64,000 nt of DNA from JBFHDX01 sp041584475 (GTDB lineage: Bacteria > Pseudomonadota > Alphaproteobacteria > UBA8366 > JADFVY01), in NCBI GenBank assembly GCA_041584475.1, contig JBFHDX010000006.1:3211-67210 (forward strand), read 5' to 3'. The translations under genes were made by a program, and so were the position numbers. A model generated the notes under the pieces. The model was not told the origin of the DNA. It was given only the letters and a program-made list of their open reading frames with translations, and made no database searches. Below, one piece after another: positions 16,904 to 25,593 of this stretch (its first letter is position 1; the number at the start of each line of letters is the position of its first letter).

Positions 16904-17089
16904 TCAGGCCGCGCGGGCGCCGTTCTGCTGCTCGATAATGGCCTGCTGGACGCCGTGCCACATTTTCTTTTTGCAAACCGCCAGCGCCTTGTCGACGCCG
17001 AGATAGTGAACCAGCGTGCTCGCATATTGCTGCTCGCGCTTGCTCTTGCGGCGGGCCGCCGGTGTCCGGTCGTAGGTTACGCTTGCCAT
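16904..17089 (-). CDS. Small basic protein of unknown function behind a sigma-54 promoter
   Basis: A 61-residue protein starting MASVTYDRTPAARRKSKREQ and ending IIEQQNGARAA. It has no signal peptide or membrane helix. It is strongly basic in residues 8-19 and has a single cysteine in AVCKKKMWHG. I do not recognise the family. The ATG at 17089 is chosen because it follows GGGGTAGAGACG; in-frame starts further upstream lack good spacing or lie before the predicted transcript start. It lies 180 bases after bigR on the same strand, but a consensus sigma-54 promoter 60-75 bases upstream suggests separate expression. Confidence 0.6.
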   Translation of the reverse strand: MASVTYDRTPAARRKSKREQQYASTLVHYLGVDKALAVCKKKMWHGVQQAIIEQQNGARAA

Positions 17090-17149
17090 CGTCTCTACCC
17101 CATACTGCCATCTCATGCCCCCGTAAGGGCGTTCTGGCAGGAAAGGGAT

Positions 17150-17164
17150 GCAAGCGGCGTGCCA
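17150..17164 (-). promoter_or_regulatory. Consensus sigma-54 promoter of the 61-aa gene
   Basis: On the minus strand the bases read TGGCACG-CCGC-TTGC followed by A, a full match to TGGCACG-N4-TTGCW. The predicted start point is near 17138, about 49 bases before the ATG at 17089. The AT-rich stretch 17199-17226, upstream on this strand, may hold activator sites. Confidence 0.75.
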
Positions 17165-17269
17165 GAGGCTGCGGATCGGCGGGCCGCCACGCCGGCTTAT
17201 CATGTTGCATTTGCTGCTTATTTTAGGTCTCTGCGCCGTCTCGCGCAGGCCGGCCCGCGTGAACGGCGA

Positions 17270-17605
17270 TCAGCCGGTGGCACTGAGCGCCGACTCTTCC
17301 TCCGATTCGGGAGCGCAGCAGTAGAGGGAATGAAGCGTCCCCATCACCGCCGCGGCCTCGCCGCCGGACAGCGAATAGTAGATCGTCTGGGACGCCCGCC
17401 GCGTCTTGACCAAGCCGTCGCGGCGCAGCCGCGCGAGGTGCTGCGACAGCGCCGACTGGCTCAGCCCGACCAGCTTCTCCATCTCTCCGACCGCCTTTTC
17501 GCCCTCGGCGAGGTAGCACAAGATCATCAGCCGCTTCTCGTTGCTCATGGCCTTGAGCAGCTCGCTCGCCCGCTGCGCGTTCTGTTTCAGGTCGTTGATA
17601 TCCAT
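17270..17605 (-). CDS. BigR/SqrR/YgaV-type ArsR-family persulfide-responsive repressor
   Basis: A 111-residue winged-helix repressor. The recognition helix region LVGLSQSALSQHLARLRRDG is typical of ArsR proteins. Two cysteines sit where BigR, SqrR and YgaV carry their redox pair: Cys30 in RLMILCYL and Cys96 in LHSLYCC. This class derepresses sulfide-handling genes when the pair forms a polysulfide bridge. The ATG at 17605 has GGAG upstream. An in-frame ATG at 17653 has no ribosome site and falls at the predicted transcript start. It lies downstream of the RND genes on the same strand, with its own palindromic operator. Confidence 0.85.
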   Translation of the reverse strand: MDINDLKQNAQRASELLKAMSNEKRLMILCYLAEGEKAVGEMEKLVGLSQSALSQHLARLRRDGLVKTRRASQTIYYSLSGGEAAAVMGTLHSLYCCAPESEEESALSATG

Positions 17606-17656
17606 TGGCCGTAGCGCTCCAACCGCACCCGATCCATATGCGAAATCGTTCATAAG

Positions 17657-17674
17657 CGAATATTATGATATTCG
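17657..17674. promoter_or_regulatory. Palindromic operator of the BigR-like repressor
   Basis: CGAATAT-TATG-ATATTCG is an 18-base perfect palindrome, AT-rich like known BigR boxes. It overlaps a -10-like CATAAT (17667-17662, minus) with TTAAAA 18 bases upstream as a weak -35. It sits in the gap between the RND stop (17736) and the repressor ATG (17605), which suggests autorepression. Confidence 0.6.
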
Positions 17675-17735
17675 AAAATGACCGATTTTAACACCGCATT
17701 CCTGCATGAAGGGCTGAACACCGCCGGAATTGGCG

Positions 17736-20700
17736 TCATTCCGCGGCCTTGGGCAGCTGCTCCTCGACCTCGATCGCGCCGGCATCCTCGCCGGCACCGC
17801 GTTCCGTCACGCCGAGCAGCAGGCTGAGCAGCGGCGGGATGATCGTCAGCGTCAGCACGGCGGACAGCGCCAGGCCGCCGACCACCACGGAGCCGAGCCC
17901 GCGATATATCTCGGATCCGGCGCCGGGGAAGAGCACCAACGGCAGCATGCCGAACACGCTGGTCAGCGTCGACATGAAGATCGGCCGGACGCGGTTGCGC
18001 GTCGCCTCGACGATCGCGTCGCCGTAGGCCATCGACTCCTCGCGGATCAGGTACAGCGTCTGGTGCACGAGGAGGATCGCGTTGTTGACGACGATGCCGA
18101 TGAGGATGACGAAACCCAGCAGCGTCAGCATGTCGAGGGCCTGGAAATGGAACAGGCCGAGGATCTTGAGGCCGGCGACGCCGCCCGCCGTCGCCAGCGG
18201 CACCGAGAGCACGATGATCAGCGGGTAGAGGAAGCTCTCGAACAGCACGGCCATCACCAGATAGACGATCGCCAGCGCGATCAGCAGATCGAACTTCATC
18301 TCCGTCCAAGTCGCCGCCAGCTTGTCGGCGGTGCCGGACAGGCGCAGCTTGACGCCGGGCGGCAGGCCGTCGGCCACGAGCGGGTCGATGACGTCGGCCT
18401 GCAGCGTCGCCAGCGCGTCGCCGAGCGCGACCCGCGGCGCCGGCGTCAGCTGCAGCGTCACGGTGCGGCTGCGCTCGATATGGCGGATCTCGGTCGGCCC
18501 GGCGGTCACGACGACGTTGGCGAGCGAGCGCACCGGCAGGATGTCGCCCGAGCGCGTCACCACCGGCAGCGCCCCGACGCCCTGGGTCTCGCGGACGTTG
18601 TCCTCCGGCCCCATGAGCATCAGATCGATGCGCTGGCCGCCGACCGTGATCTCGGCGACGCGCAGCCCGGCGTTGAAGGCGTCGACCGCGAGGCCTAGCT
18701 CGCGCGCGCTGAGCCCGTTGTCGGCGAGCCGCACCGGATCGGGCAGGACGCGGACCTCGGGCGCCCCGAGTTCCAGCCCCGGGCGCGGCCGCACCTGGTT
18801 GCCGGCCTCCTGCGGCATGGCGGCGCCGACCCGCGCGAAGGCATCCCGGGCGACGCCGAGGATCGTGTCGAGGTCGCCGCCGGCGACGTCGAGATCGATC
18901 GAGCGGGTGCCGCCGATGCCACGCCCGAAGATCGAGGGCTGCCTGACCACCGCGAAGGTCCCGGGCTCGTCGAACACCGGCTTGCGAATCACCGGGATCA
19001 GCTCGCGCGCGCGCGCCGGATCGACGCTGTTCGCGCCCATGATCGTGCGTGACCGCAGGGCGACGAAGAAGAAGGACCCCATCTTCGGCGGCTCGCCGGG
19101 CTTCGACTCGGGCCCGGTTTCCGAGGCCCAGCGCGGCCGCACCGCGGACTCCACGCGCTCGGCGATCCGCGTCGTCGTCTCCAGATTGTAGCCCGGTGGC
19201 GGCAGGATGAAGCCGAACACGAAGTTGCGGTTGCCCTCGGGCAGATATTCGAGCGGCGGCAAGAACAGCCAGGTGCCCAGCGCCGTGACGGACGTCACGG
19301 CGGCCACGATCAGGACGGCGAGCAGCCGCGAGCGCACGACGGCGCGCGTCATCGCCAGCAGCGCGGTCATGAAGCCCCGTGCGAAATGGTCGATGCCCGG
19401 CAGGCGGACGGCGGCGCCGCGCTCGCGCACGTGGCCCTGCAGCAGCCGGCGGGACAGCGCCGGGATGACGGTCACCGAGACGATCAGCGACAGCATGACG
19501 GCGACCGAGATCGCGACCGCGATGTCGCGGAACAGCTGGCCGACCTCGAGGCTCATCACCATGATCGGGATGAACACCATGACCGTGGTCAGCGCCGAGA
19601 CGAGGATCGCGCCCCAGACCTGCTTCGCGCCGTCATAGGCGGCCCGCAGCGCCGGCTTGCCGCGCTGGCGCAGCCGGTAGATGTTCTCGAGCACGACGAT
19701 CGCGGCGTCGACCACCATGCCGACCGCGAAGGCGATGCCGGCCAGCGAGACGACGTTGAGCGAGCGGCCGAGCGCCGCCATGGCGACGAACGAGGCGACC
19801 ACCGAGACCGGGATCGCAAGCGCGATGACCAGCGTCGCCCGCGCCGAACGCAGGAACAGCATCAGGATGAGCACGGCCAGCACACCGCCGATCCAGATGT
19901 TCTGGGTCACGAGGTCGATCGCCGAGTTGATGTAGACGGTCTCGTCGTAGACCTGCTCGATGAACAGGCCGGCCCCGACCAGCGGCCCGGTGTTCAGCTC
20001 GTCGACCGCGCGCCGGATCCCGGCCATGGTCTCGATCACGTTGGCGCCGATCTCGCGCGTGATGCTCATGCCCATCGCCGGCCGGCCGTTCGCGCGGATC
20101 GTCGCCGTCGGCTTCTTGTATCCGAGCTCGACCTGGGCGATGTCACCGACCGTCACGCGGGCGAGGCGGCCGGTCTCGGGATCGCGCAGCGAGCGCAGCA
20201 CCACCGCGGCGACCTGCTCGGTGCGCTCGAACTCGCCCTCCGTGCGGACGACGTAGCGTCGCTTGCCCTCCTCGACGTCGCCGCCGCTGATCGACGCGTT
20301 GGCGGCCCGCAGCCGATCGACGACATCGGGGACGGTCAGGCCGTACCGCGCCATGCGCGCGGGATCGATGATCACCCGCATCTCGCGGACACCGCCGCCG
20401 TAGACGTTGACGCCGCCGACGCCGGGCACGCGTTCGAGCCGTTCCTGGATGACGTCCTCGACGAATTCACCGTAGGTGTGGATCGGTCGTGCGTTTCCCG
20501 CCGCCCGTACGATGCGGAACCAGGCGATCGGGTTGTCTTCGGAGCCGGCAGTGTTGAGGATCGGCTCGCCGGCCTCGTCGGGATAACCGGTCACCCGGTC
20601 GAGACGGTTCGAGACCAGCAGCAGCGCCTTGTCCATGTCCTGCTCGACCGAGAATTCGAGCGTGATCCGGGCGCGGCCGTCCTCGGCCGAGCCCTCCATG

Positions 20701-20936
20701 CTCTCCAGGCCTTCGAGGCCCTTCAGCGCCTCCTCCTGCGGGTTCAGGATTTCGCGCTCGACCTCGGCCGGAGCGGCCCCGGACCATTGGGTCGTGATCT
20801 GGATGACCGGCCGGCTGACGTCCGGGGCGAGCTGGATCGGGATCGTCTGCAGGGCGATCAGGCCGAACAACAGGGCCATCAGCACGGCCGCGATGACGGC
20901 CGTGGGACGCTGTATGGCCTGGCGGATGATGTCCAC
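17736..20936 (-). CDS. RND efflux pump, inner-membrane transporter (HAE1-like)
   Basis: A 1066-residue protein with the RND plan: helix 1 near residues 10-30, a large periplasmic loop, helices 2-6, a second loop and helices 8-12, and a short acidic tail. The length matches AcrB-type pumps. The helix-4 relay motif reads GMVVDAAIVVLEN where AcrB has VDDA, so one of the two aspartates is Ala. The helix-10 position reads GIVVNNAIL, where AcrB has a lysine. The gene follows its adaptor gene by 12 bases. No outer-membrane TolC-type gene is nearby. The substrate is unknown; the BigR-like repressor gene downstream hints at sulfur stress. Confidence 0.92.
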   Translation of the reverse strand: MDIIRQAIQRPTAVIAAVLMALLFGLIALQTIPIQLAPDVSRPVIQITTQWSGAAPAEVEREILNPQEEALKGLEGLESMEGSAEDGRARITLEFSVEQDMDKALLLVSNRLDRVTGYPDEAGEPILNTAGSEDNPIAWFRIVRAAGNARPIHTYGEFVEDVIQERLERVPGVGGVNVYGGGVREMRVIIDPARMARYGLTVPDVVDRLRAANASISGGDVEEGKRRYVVRTEGEFERTEQVAAVVLRSLRDPETGRLARVTVGDIAQVELGYKKPTATIRANGRPAMGMSITREIGANVIETMAGIRRAVDELNTGPLVGAGLFIEQVYDETVYINSAIDLVTQNIWIGGVLAVLILMLFLRSARATLVIALAIPVSVVASFVAMAALGRSLNVVSLAGIAFAVGMVVDAAIVVLENIYRLRQRGKPALRAAYDGAKQVWGAILVSALTTVMVFIPIMVMSLEVGQLFRDIAVAISVAVMLSLIVSVTVIPALSRRLLQGHVRERGAAVRLPGIDHFARGFMTALLAMTRAVVRSRLLAVLIVAAVTSVTALGTWLFLPPLEYLPEGNRNFVFGFILPPPGYNLETTTRIAERVESAVRPRWASETGPESKPGEPPKMGSFFFVALRSRTIMGANSVDPARARELIPVIRKPVFDEPGTFAVVRQPSIFGRGIGGTRSIDLDVAGGDLDTILGVARDAFARVGAAMPQEAGNQVRPRPGLELGAPEVRVLPDPVRLADNGLSARELGLAVDAFNAGLRVAEITVGGQRIDLMLMGPEDNVRETQGVGALPVVTRSGDILPVRSLANVVVTAGPTEIRHIERSRTVTLQLTPAPRVALGDALATLQADVIDPLVADGLPPGVKLRLSGTADKLAATWTEMKFDLLIALAIVYLVMAVLFESFLYPLIIVLSVPLATAGGVAGLKILGLFHFQALDMLTLLGFVILIGIVVNNAILLVHQTLYLIREESMAYGDAIVEATRNRVRPIFMSTLTSVFGMLPLVLFPGAGSEIYRGLGSVVVGGLALSAVLTLTIIPPLLSLLLGVTERGAGEDAGAIEVEEQLPKAAE

Positions 20937-20948
20937 GGCGCGGCTCTC

Positions 20949-22088
20949 CTACCCGTCGCCTTGCGCCGGCGGCATGCCCTTGTAGCGCACCGCCTGACCC
21001 GGCTGCAGCCGCTCGTTGCCGAGGATGACGGCCAGCTCGCCCGGCTCGAGCCCGTCGATGACCTCGAAACGGTTGCCGACCGCCTCGCCGAGGCGAACGA
21101 GGCGCGGCTGCGCCCGGCCCTCCTCGACCACGAACACCGTGGATCCGGCGGCGCCCGATATGACGGCGTCCTTGTGCACGGTGACGACCTCGCGCCGCTC
21201 GTCGATGGGAATGAGGACAGTGACGCTCTGGTCGGTGGCGAGGGGCAGCGAATCGACACCGTCGAGGTCCGGCGTGAACCGCACGGGCCGGGTGCGCGTC
21301 AACGCGTTCTCGGTCGGGATCGCCGCCCGCACGTCGGCCTCGACCTCAAGACCGCTGTCGAGTCGAACGCGCACCTCGCGGCCGGGGACGACACCGCCGA
21401 TCCGGTCGCCTGGGACATCGGCCTCGATTTCCAGATCGCCGTCGTTGACCAGCGTCACGACCGGCGCACCGGCAGCGACATATGCCCCGTCAACGGTATG
21501 CCGCAGCACGACGACGCCGTCGTAAGGCGCCCTGATCTCGGCGCGGTCGACGTCGAGCTCGGCCAGGTCCAGGTTCGCCTGCGCCCGCATGATCGCCGCA
21601 TCCGCTTCGGCGACGAGGCTGCCGTAGCGCATGACCTCCGCCGTCTTGTCGTCGAAGCGTGCCTGGCTGAAGGCCGGCGATTTCTTCAGGCTCTCCAGCC
21701 TGCTCAGTTCGAGCTGCGCCAGCCGCTGCTGCGCCTTGGCGGTCTCGAGCGCGGCCTGCATCTCCTTGAGCTCCGCGGCACGCAGGTTGCGGTTGCCAAT
21801 TGCCCTGTCGGTGTCCAGCCGAACCAGCACGTCGCCGGCCTCGACCCGGTCCCCGACCTCGACGATCACGGACTCGACCGGCCCGCTGACGAGCGCGGCG
21901 ACCGGCCCCGACTGCCGCGCAACGAAGCGCCCCAGAACCGGCATCGTCTGGCTGAGCGGTTCGACGATCACGGCATCGACGCCGACCTGCGCCGGCTGAT
22001 CCTGCGCGCGGGCGGGCGCCGCCTCCCAGGCGCCGCAGGCGAGGATCAGCGCAGCCACGCGGATCGCCCCGTTCAACGTGAGGCGCAT
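20949..22088 (-). CDS. RND pump periplasmic adaptor (membrane-fusion protein)
   Basis: A 379-residue exported adaptor. The ATG at 22088 gives a signal peptide (MRLTLNGAIRVAALILACG, cut after ARA). It has a split lipoyl domain (GPVESVIVEVGDRVEAGDVL near residue 75 and AEIRAPYDGVVVLRHTVDGA near residue 180). A helical hairpin between them contains AELKEMQAALETAKAQQRLA. A beta-barrel follows. It links the inner-membrane pump to an outer-membrane channel. It is the first gene of the pump operon and diverges from the histone-deacetylase-like gene. Confidence 0.9.
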   Translation of the reverse strand: MRLTLNGAIRVAALILACGAWEAAPARAQDQPAQVGVDAVIVEPLSQTMPVLGRFVARQSGPVAALVSGPVESVIVEVGDRVEAGDVLVRLDTDRAIGNRNLRAAELKEMQAALETAKAQQRLAQLELSRLESLKKSPAFSQARFDDKTAEVMRYGSLVAEADAAIMRAQANLDLAELDVDRAEIRAPYDGVVVLRHTVDGAYVAAGAPVVTLVNDGDLEIEADVPGDRIGGVVPGREVRVRLDSGLEVEADVRAAIPTENALTRTRPVRFTPDLDGVDSLPLATDQSVTVLIPIDERREVVTVHKDAVISGAAGSTVFVVEEGRAQPRLVRLGEAVGNRFEVIDGLEPGELAVILGNERLQPGQAVRYKGMPPAQGDG

Positions 22089-22106
22089 CGTGCTAGTCCT
22101 CTCCCT

Positions 22107-22132
22107 GTCGGTGGTCCGGGTCGGTGGTCCGG
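22107..22132. repeat. Perfect tandem duplication of a 13-base unit
   Basis: GTCGGTGGTCCGG occurs twice without a gap (22107-22119 and 22120-22132), 19 bases upstream of the adaptor ATG. It falls in the leader or promoter of the pump operon. It could be slippage or a doubled binding site. Confidence 0.6.
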
Positions 22133-22299
22133 TCGCGGCGCGCGCTCGCCCGCCATGCCGCGTATGAGATTGCACCTCCGCCTTCCGGTTTCAAGCGCCG
22201 GCGGCCGGCGGTCGGGCGACGGAGGGCTATTCCGCCGCCGCCGCGGACTGCTATGCTGTGCCGCAGCACTGCCGCATCTGCACGGATACGAACGCGTCA

Positions 22300-23229
22300 A
22301 TGGCAACGTTCCTCTTCACGCATCCCGCCTGCCTCGAGCACGATCCCGGCGCCTGGCACCCGGAGAGTCCGGCCCGGCTTGCGGCCGTCCTTGAAGCACT
22401 GAAGGGCAAGGAATTCAGTGATCTGGTGCGGCTCGAAGCGCCACGCGCGAGTATCGATCAGATTTCGCGGGTTCACAAGCGGGACTATGTCGAGGCGTTG
22501 CTGGCCGCGGTGCCGCAGTCGGGCCGGGTGCGGCTCGATCCGGACACCGCCATGTCGCCGGGATCGGGAGAGGCGGCGCTGCGCGCCACCGGGGCCGCGT
22601 GTGCGGCCGTCGACGCCGTGATGGCAGGCGAGGCCGACAACGCGTTCTGTGCCGTCCGGCCACCCGGGCACCACGCCGAGCCGGCCCACGCGATGGGCTT
22701 CTGCCTGTTCAACAGCGTCGCCGTCGGTGCGGCGCAGGCGCGGGCGGTACACGGGCTGGAGCGTATCGCCGTCGTCGATTTCGACGTCCATCACGGCAAC
22801 GGCACGCAGAGCATGTTCTGGAACGATGCGAACATGTTCTACGGCTCGACGCACCAGTCCCCCCACTATCCGGGCACCGGCAGCGCCTCCGACCGCGGCG
22901 TGGCCGGCAACATCGTCAACGTGCCGCTGGCGCCTTATACCGGCAGCGTCGAATTCCGGCGCGCCATGGAGCGCGTGATCCTGCCGGCGGTAACCGAGTT
23001 CGCACCCGATTTCCTGCTGATTTCGGCCGGCTTCGACGCCCACGCCGCGGACCCGCTGGCGGCGCTGCAGTTCACCGAGGAGGATTTCTCGTGGGCGACG
23101 CGCCAGCTCATGCGCGTCGCGGAGGAGCATTGCGAGGGGCGCGTCGTCTCGACGCTCGAGGGCGGTTACGACATGGCGGCGCTCGGCCGCTCCGCGGCCG
23201 CGCACGTGCGGGCGCTGATGGGCGGGTGA
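22300..23229 (+). CDS. Histone deacetylase-like (class II HDAC/acetylpolyamine amidohydrolase family) protein
   Basis: A 309-residue arginase-fold hydrolase. Zinc and catalytic motifs are visible: RPPGHHAEPAHAMGFCLFNS near residue 125, VDFDVHHGNGTQ near residue 165, SAGFDAHAADPL near residue 245 and EGGYD near the end. Bacterial members remove acetyl groups from small amines or proteins; the substrate here is not known. A TATGCT element at 22252-22257 is a possible -10. In related genomes as I know them this gene often leads an hdac-xseB-ispA-dxs cluster. Here 3.5 kb separates it from xseB. Confidence 0.88.
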   Translation: MATFLFTHPACLEHDPGAWHPESPARLAAVLEALKGKEFSDLVRLEAPRASIDQISRVHKRDYVEALLAAVPQSGRVRLDPDTAMSPGSGEAALRATGAACAAVDAVMAGEADNAFCAVRPPGHHAEPAHAMGFCLFNSVAVGAAQARAVHGLERIAVVDFDVHHGNGTQSMFWNDANMFYGSTHQSPHYPGTGSASDRGVAGNIVNVPLAPYTGSVEFRRAMERVILPAVTEFAPDFLLISAGFDAHAADPLAALQFTEEDFSWATRQLMRVAEEHCEGRVVSTLEGGYDMAALGRSAAAHVRALMGG

Positions 23230-23418
23230 CGCGGCGGCGAGACAAGCGGGGCGAGCGGCGTCTGGCCGGACGAAGCCGGACGGTGACTTTCGGGGGCAGA
23301 CTTAGCGAGCGAGTGGCCGAGGGGCGATCACGGAGACGAGGACCCGTCCCTCCGCCTCCCGTCCGCTTTACATCCGATCACCGTCATCGCACGCCAATCA
23401 TGCCACGACCGGGAATGA

Positions 23419-23437
23419 GCCGAAGCCGTCATTCGGC
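23419..23437 (-). terminator. Hairpin after the cyclase-TPR gene
   Basis: GCCGAA-GCCGTCA-TTCGGC forms a 6-bp stem seven bases past the cyclase-TPR stop on the minus strand, without a T-run. The rest of 23230-23443, between converging genes, shows nothing else I can name. Confidence 0.3.
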
Positions 23438-23443
23438 GAAGAA

Positions 23444-25195
23444 CTATTGCAGCCCGGCCTTGCGCATGCCTTCGAGGAATTTAGCCATCGGGCCGGCCGT
23501 ATACGGGATGCAACGCTCGAACCAGGCAATTGATATGTTGGGCTGCAGTTCCTTCAATCGCGCCAGAGCCGCGCGGGCCTCTTCGATTTGGCCTGCCTGT
23601 GCCAGACTGGCGACATATGTTCGATGACCTCCGGTCCATCCATTTCGGAGTTGCACGGCCTTGCGGCCAAAGCCGACCGCTTCCGTGTAGCGCCCGGCGA
23701 GGTAATGAGCGACAGCCAGGCCCGCATTGAAGATGACATTCTGCGGATCGTGCGGACTCATGCGGATCGCCCGCTCGCAATGAGCGATCGCCTGATCCGA
23801 TCGACCGTCATGCGACAAGGCGAAACCGAGATAGCCGTGGGCAGCGGCGAAATTCGGGTTGAGATCGAGCGCGTGCAGGAATTCTTCCGCGGCGGTTTCG
23901 GTGCGTCGCTCAAAGAAAGCCACGTACCCGAGCGCGAGATGCGCCCATGGGTCACTCTCGTCGAGTTCCGTCGCCCGGATCGCGAGAGCCGACGCCTCTG
24001 TCAAATTCGCCTGCAGCGCCCTGGAACTCCAACCCATATGACTAGACAGCAACAACATGAAGGCCAGCATGCTGTGCGCCGTAGCATAGTCGGGGTAGCG
24101 CTCGACCGTCCGCTCGAGGATCGAGATGGCGGCCTCGCCTTCGGTCTTAGTCAGTCGCCAAAATAGCGAGTTCGCTTGCATCACCATGTCCCAAGCGCCG
24201 ATGTCTCCCGGCGAGCGGCAGGCCGAGCGAAGGCCCTCAGCCTCCAAGAGCTTCGGCTCGATGGCGGCGACGACCTTGGTGGTGATCTCGTCCTGCAGAG
24301 CGAAAATATCGGCTAGATCGCCGTCATAGCGGTCGGCCCAGATGTGATTGCCGGTCGAGGCGTCGATCAACTGTGTGGTGATTCGAACCTTGTTCGTGGC
24401 CTTGCGGACGCTGCCCTCAACGATGTATCGAACGCCGAGCTCTCGTGCCACGCGCATCACGTCCACCGCCCCGCCCTTGTAAGTGAAGGTCGAGTTGCGG
24501 GCTATCACGAAAAGCCAGTGTACCTTGGAAAGCGCCGTGATGATGTCCTCGGAAATGCCGTCGGAAAAGTATTCCTGCTCCGGATCGCCGGACATGTTGG
24601 TGAACGGGAGAACGGCGATCGACGGCTTGTCGGGCAGCGACATGGCTTTCCGTCCGGAGGTGCGGGTCTCGACTTCGCCTTGTTCCCGCTTGATCCGATA
24701 CACGCGAACGGGTCGCGCGATGTTTTTGACTTGCTGCTCACCCAAGTCCTCGCACCGGATGTCAAGCCTGGTCCCGATCTGGTCATAAGCCTGCTGCGAC
24801 AGGCATATGCCGCCCGGCTCGGCCAGATTCTCCAGGCGCACCGCGATGTTGACGCCGTCGCCATAGATGTCGGATCCCTCGACGAGTATGTCTCCGACGT
24901 TGACGCCCATGCGCAGTCGAATCCGCTGCTCCTCGGGCAGGCCGGGGTCGTTCTGCTCCATAGCCTTTTGAATTTCCACGGTGCACCGGATCGCCTCGAC
25001 GACGCTCGGGAACTCGGCCAGGAGCCCGTCGCCCATGAGCTTCACGATCCGCCCGCCGCGCGCGGTAATCTTCGGTTGCACCAGCATCTTGCGGAGGGAT
25101 TTGAGCCGCGCCAGGGTCCCCGCCTCGTCCGCACCCATAAGGCGGCTGTAACCAACAACGTCGGCGGCAAGAATGGCAGAAAGGCGGCGCGCCAT
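23444..25195 (-). CDS. Class III adenylate/guanylate cyclase with TolB-like and TPR regions
   Basis: A 583-residue soluble protein. Residues 1-170 are a class III cyclase domain (ILAADVVGYSRLMG, KLMGDGLLAEF, YGDGVNIAVRLENLA). The two metal aspartates (Asp12, Asp56) and the Asn-Arg transition-state pair (Asn116, Arg120) are in place. Residues 190-300 resemble the TolB N-terminal domain (SIAVLPFTNMSGDPEQEYFS). The rest is a set of TPR repeats (for example ALDLNPNFAAAHGYLGFALS). No membrane helix is seen. This architecture is common and expanded in rhizobia and relatives. It lies between hdac and xseB on the opposite strand, which suggests insertion. Confidence 0.85.
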   Translation of the reverse strand: MARRLSAILAADVVGYSRLMGADEAGTLARLKSLRKMLVQPKITARGGRIVKLMGDGLLAEFPSVVEAIRCTVEIQKAMEQNDPGLPEEQRIRLRMGVNVGDILVEGSDIYGDGVNIAVRLENLAEPGGICLSQQAYDQIGTRLDIRCEDLGEQQVKNIARPVRVYRIKREQGEVETRTSGRKAMSLPDKPSIAVLPFTNMSGDPEQEYFSDGISEDIITALSKVHWLFVIARNSTFTYKGGAVDVMRVARELGVRYIVEGSVRKATNKVRITTQLIDASTGNHIWADRYDGDLADIFALQDEITTKVVAAIEPKLLEAEGLRSACRSPGDIGAWDMVMQANSLFWRLTKTEGEAAISILERTVERYPDYATAHSMLAFMLLLSSHMGWSSRALQANLTEASALAIRATELDESDPWAHLALGYVAFFERRTETAAEEFLHALDLNPNFAAAHGYLGFALSHDGRSDQAIAHCERAIRMSPHDPQNVIFNAGLAVAHYLAGRYTEAVGFGRKAVQLRNGWTGGHRTYVASLAQAGQIEEARAALARLKELQPNISIAWFERCIPYTAGPMAKFLEGMRKAGLQ

Positions 25196-25298
25196 GCGCG
25201 GTCTCCTTAGGGAGGGAGATTAGCGGTTCGAGCGGAGCGAGTCTATCCGAGCCGCGATGAAGAGGGATGTCGCGTCTTGGCCATCGAGCGACTTTCAG

Positions 25299-25593
25299 GC
25301 GTCCTGACGTCGCGTTCGCTATCCCTTCGATAACCGATATTCCGGCCGTAGCACCCTAACATCCGCGCACTGCGGGGGCCGAGCGCCTTCGACTTGGCCG
25401 GCTCGCGGGACCAGCCTTCGAATGTACGGGCCGCCGCCGGCCGGCCGCCGCCCCGGTGGCAGATGCCCCGGACGCCAGAGAGCTCGCCAGAACGCCGGGA
25501 GGACCGATGACCGCCGCGCCGAGTCCGGACGACATCAAGGCCATGAAGTTCGAGAATGCCCTCGCCGAGCTGGAGAAGATCGCCCCGAACCTG
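25299..25593 (+). repeat. Upstream copy of a direct repeat covering the xseB leader and 5-prime end
   Basis: This stretch is closely similar to 26508-26798, about 1.2 kb on. It runs from GCGTCCTGACGTCGCG through the leader, the ribosome site GGGAGG and the first 29 codons of xseB. The last 135 bases differ at about a dozen positions. The upstream half is less similar, with small gaps. Confidence 0.8.

Noticed and set aside
19386..22394. A 1002-codon open frame on the plus strand opposite the RND pump and adaptor
   Set aside because: It is antisense to two certain genes, rich in Arg, His and Asp as expected from GC-rich complement frames, and has no family resemblance or ribosome site.
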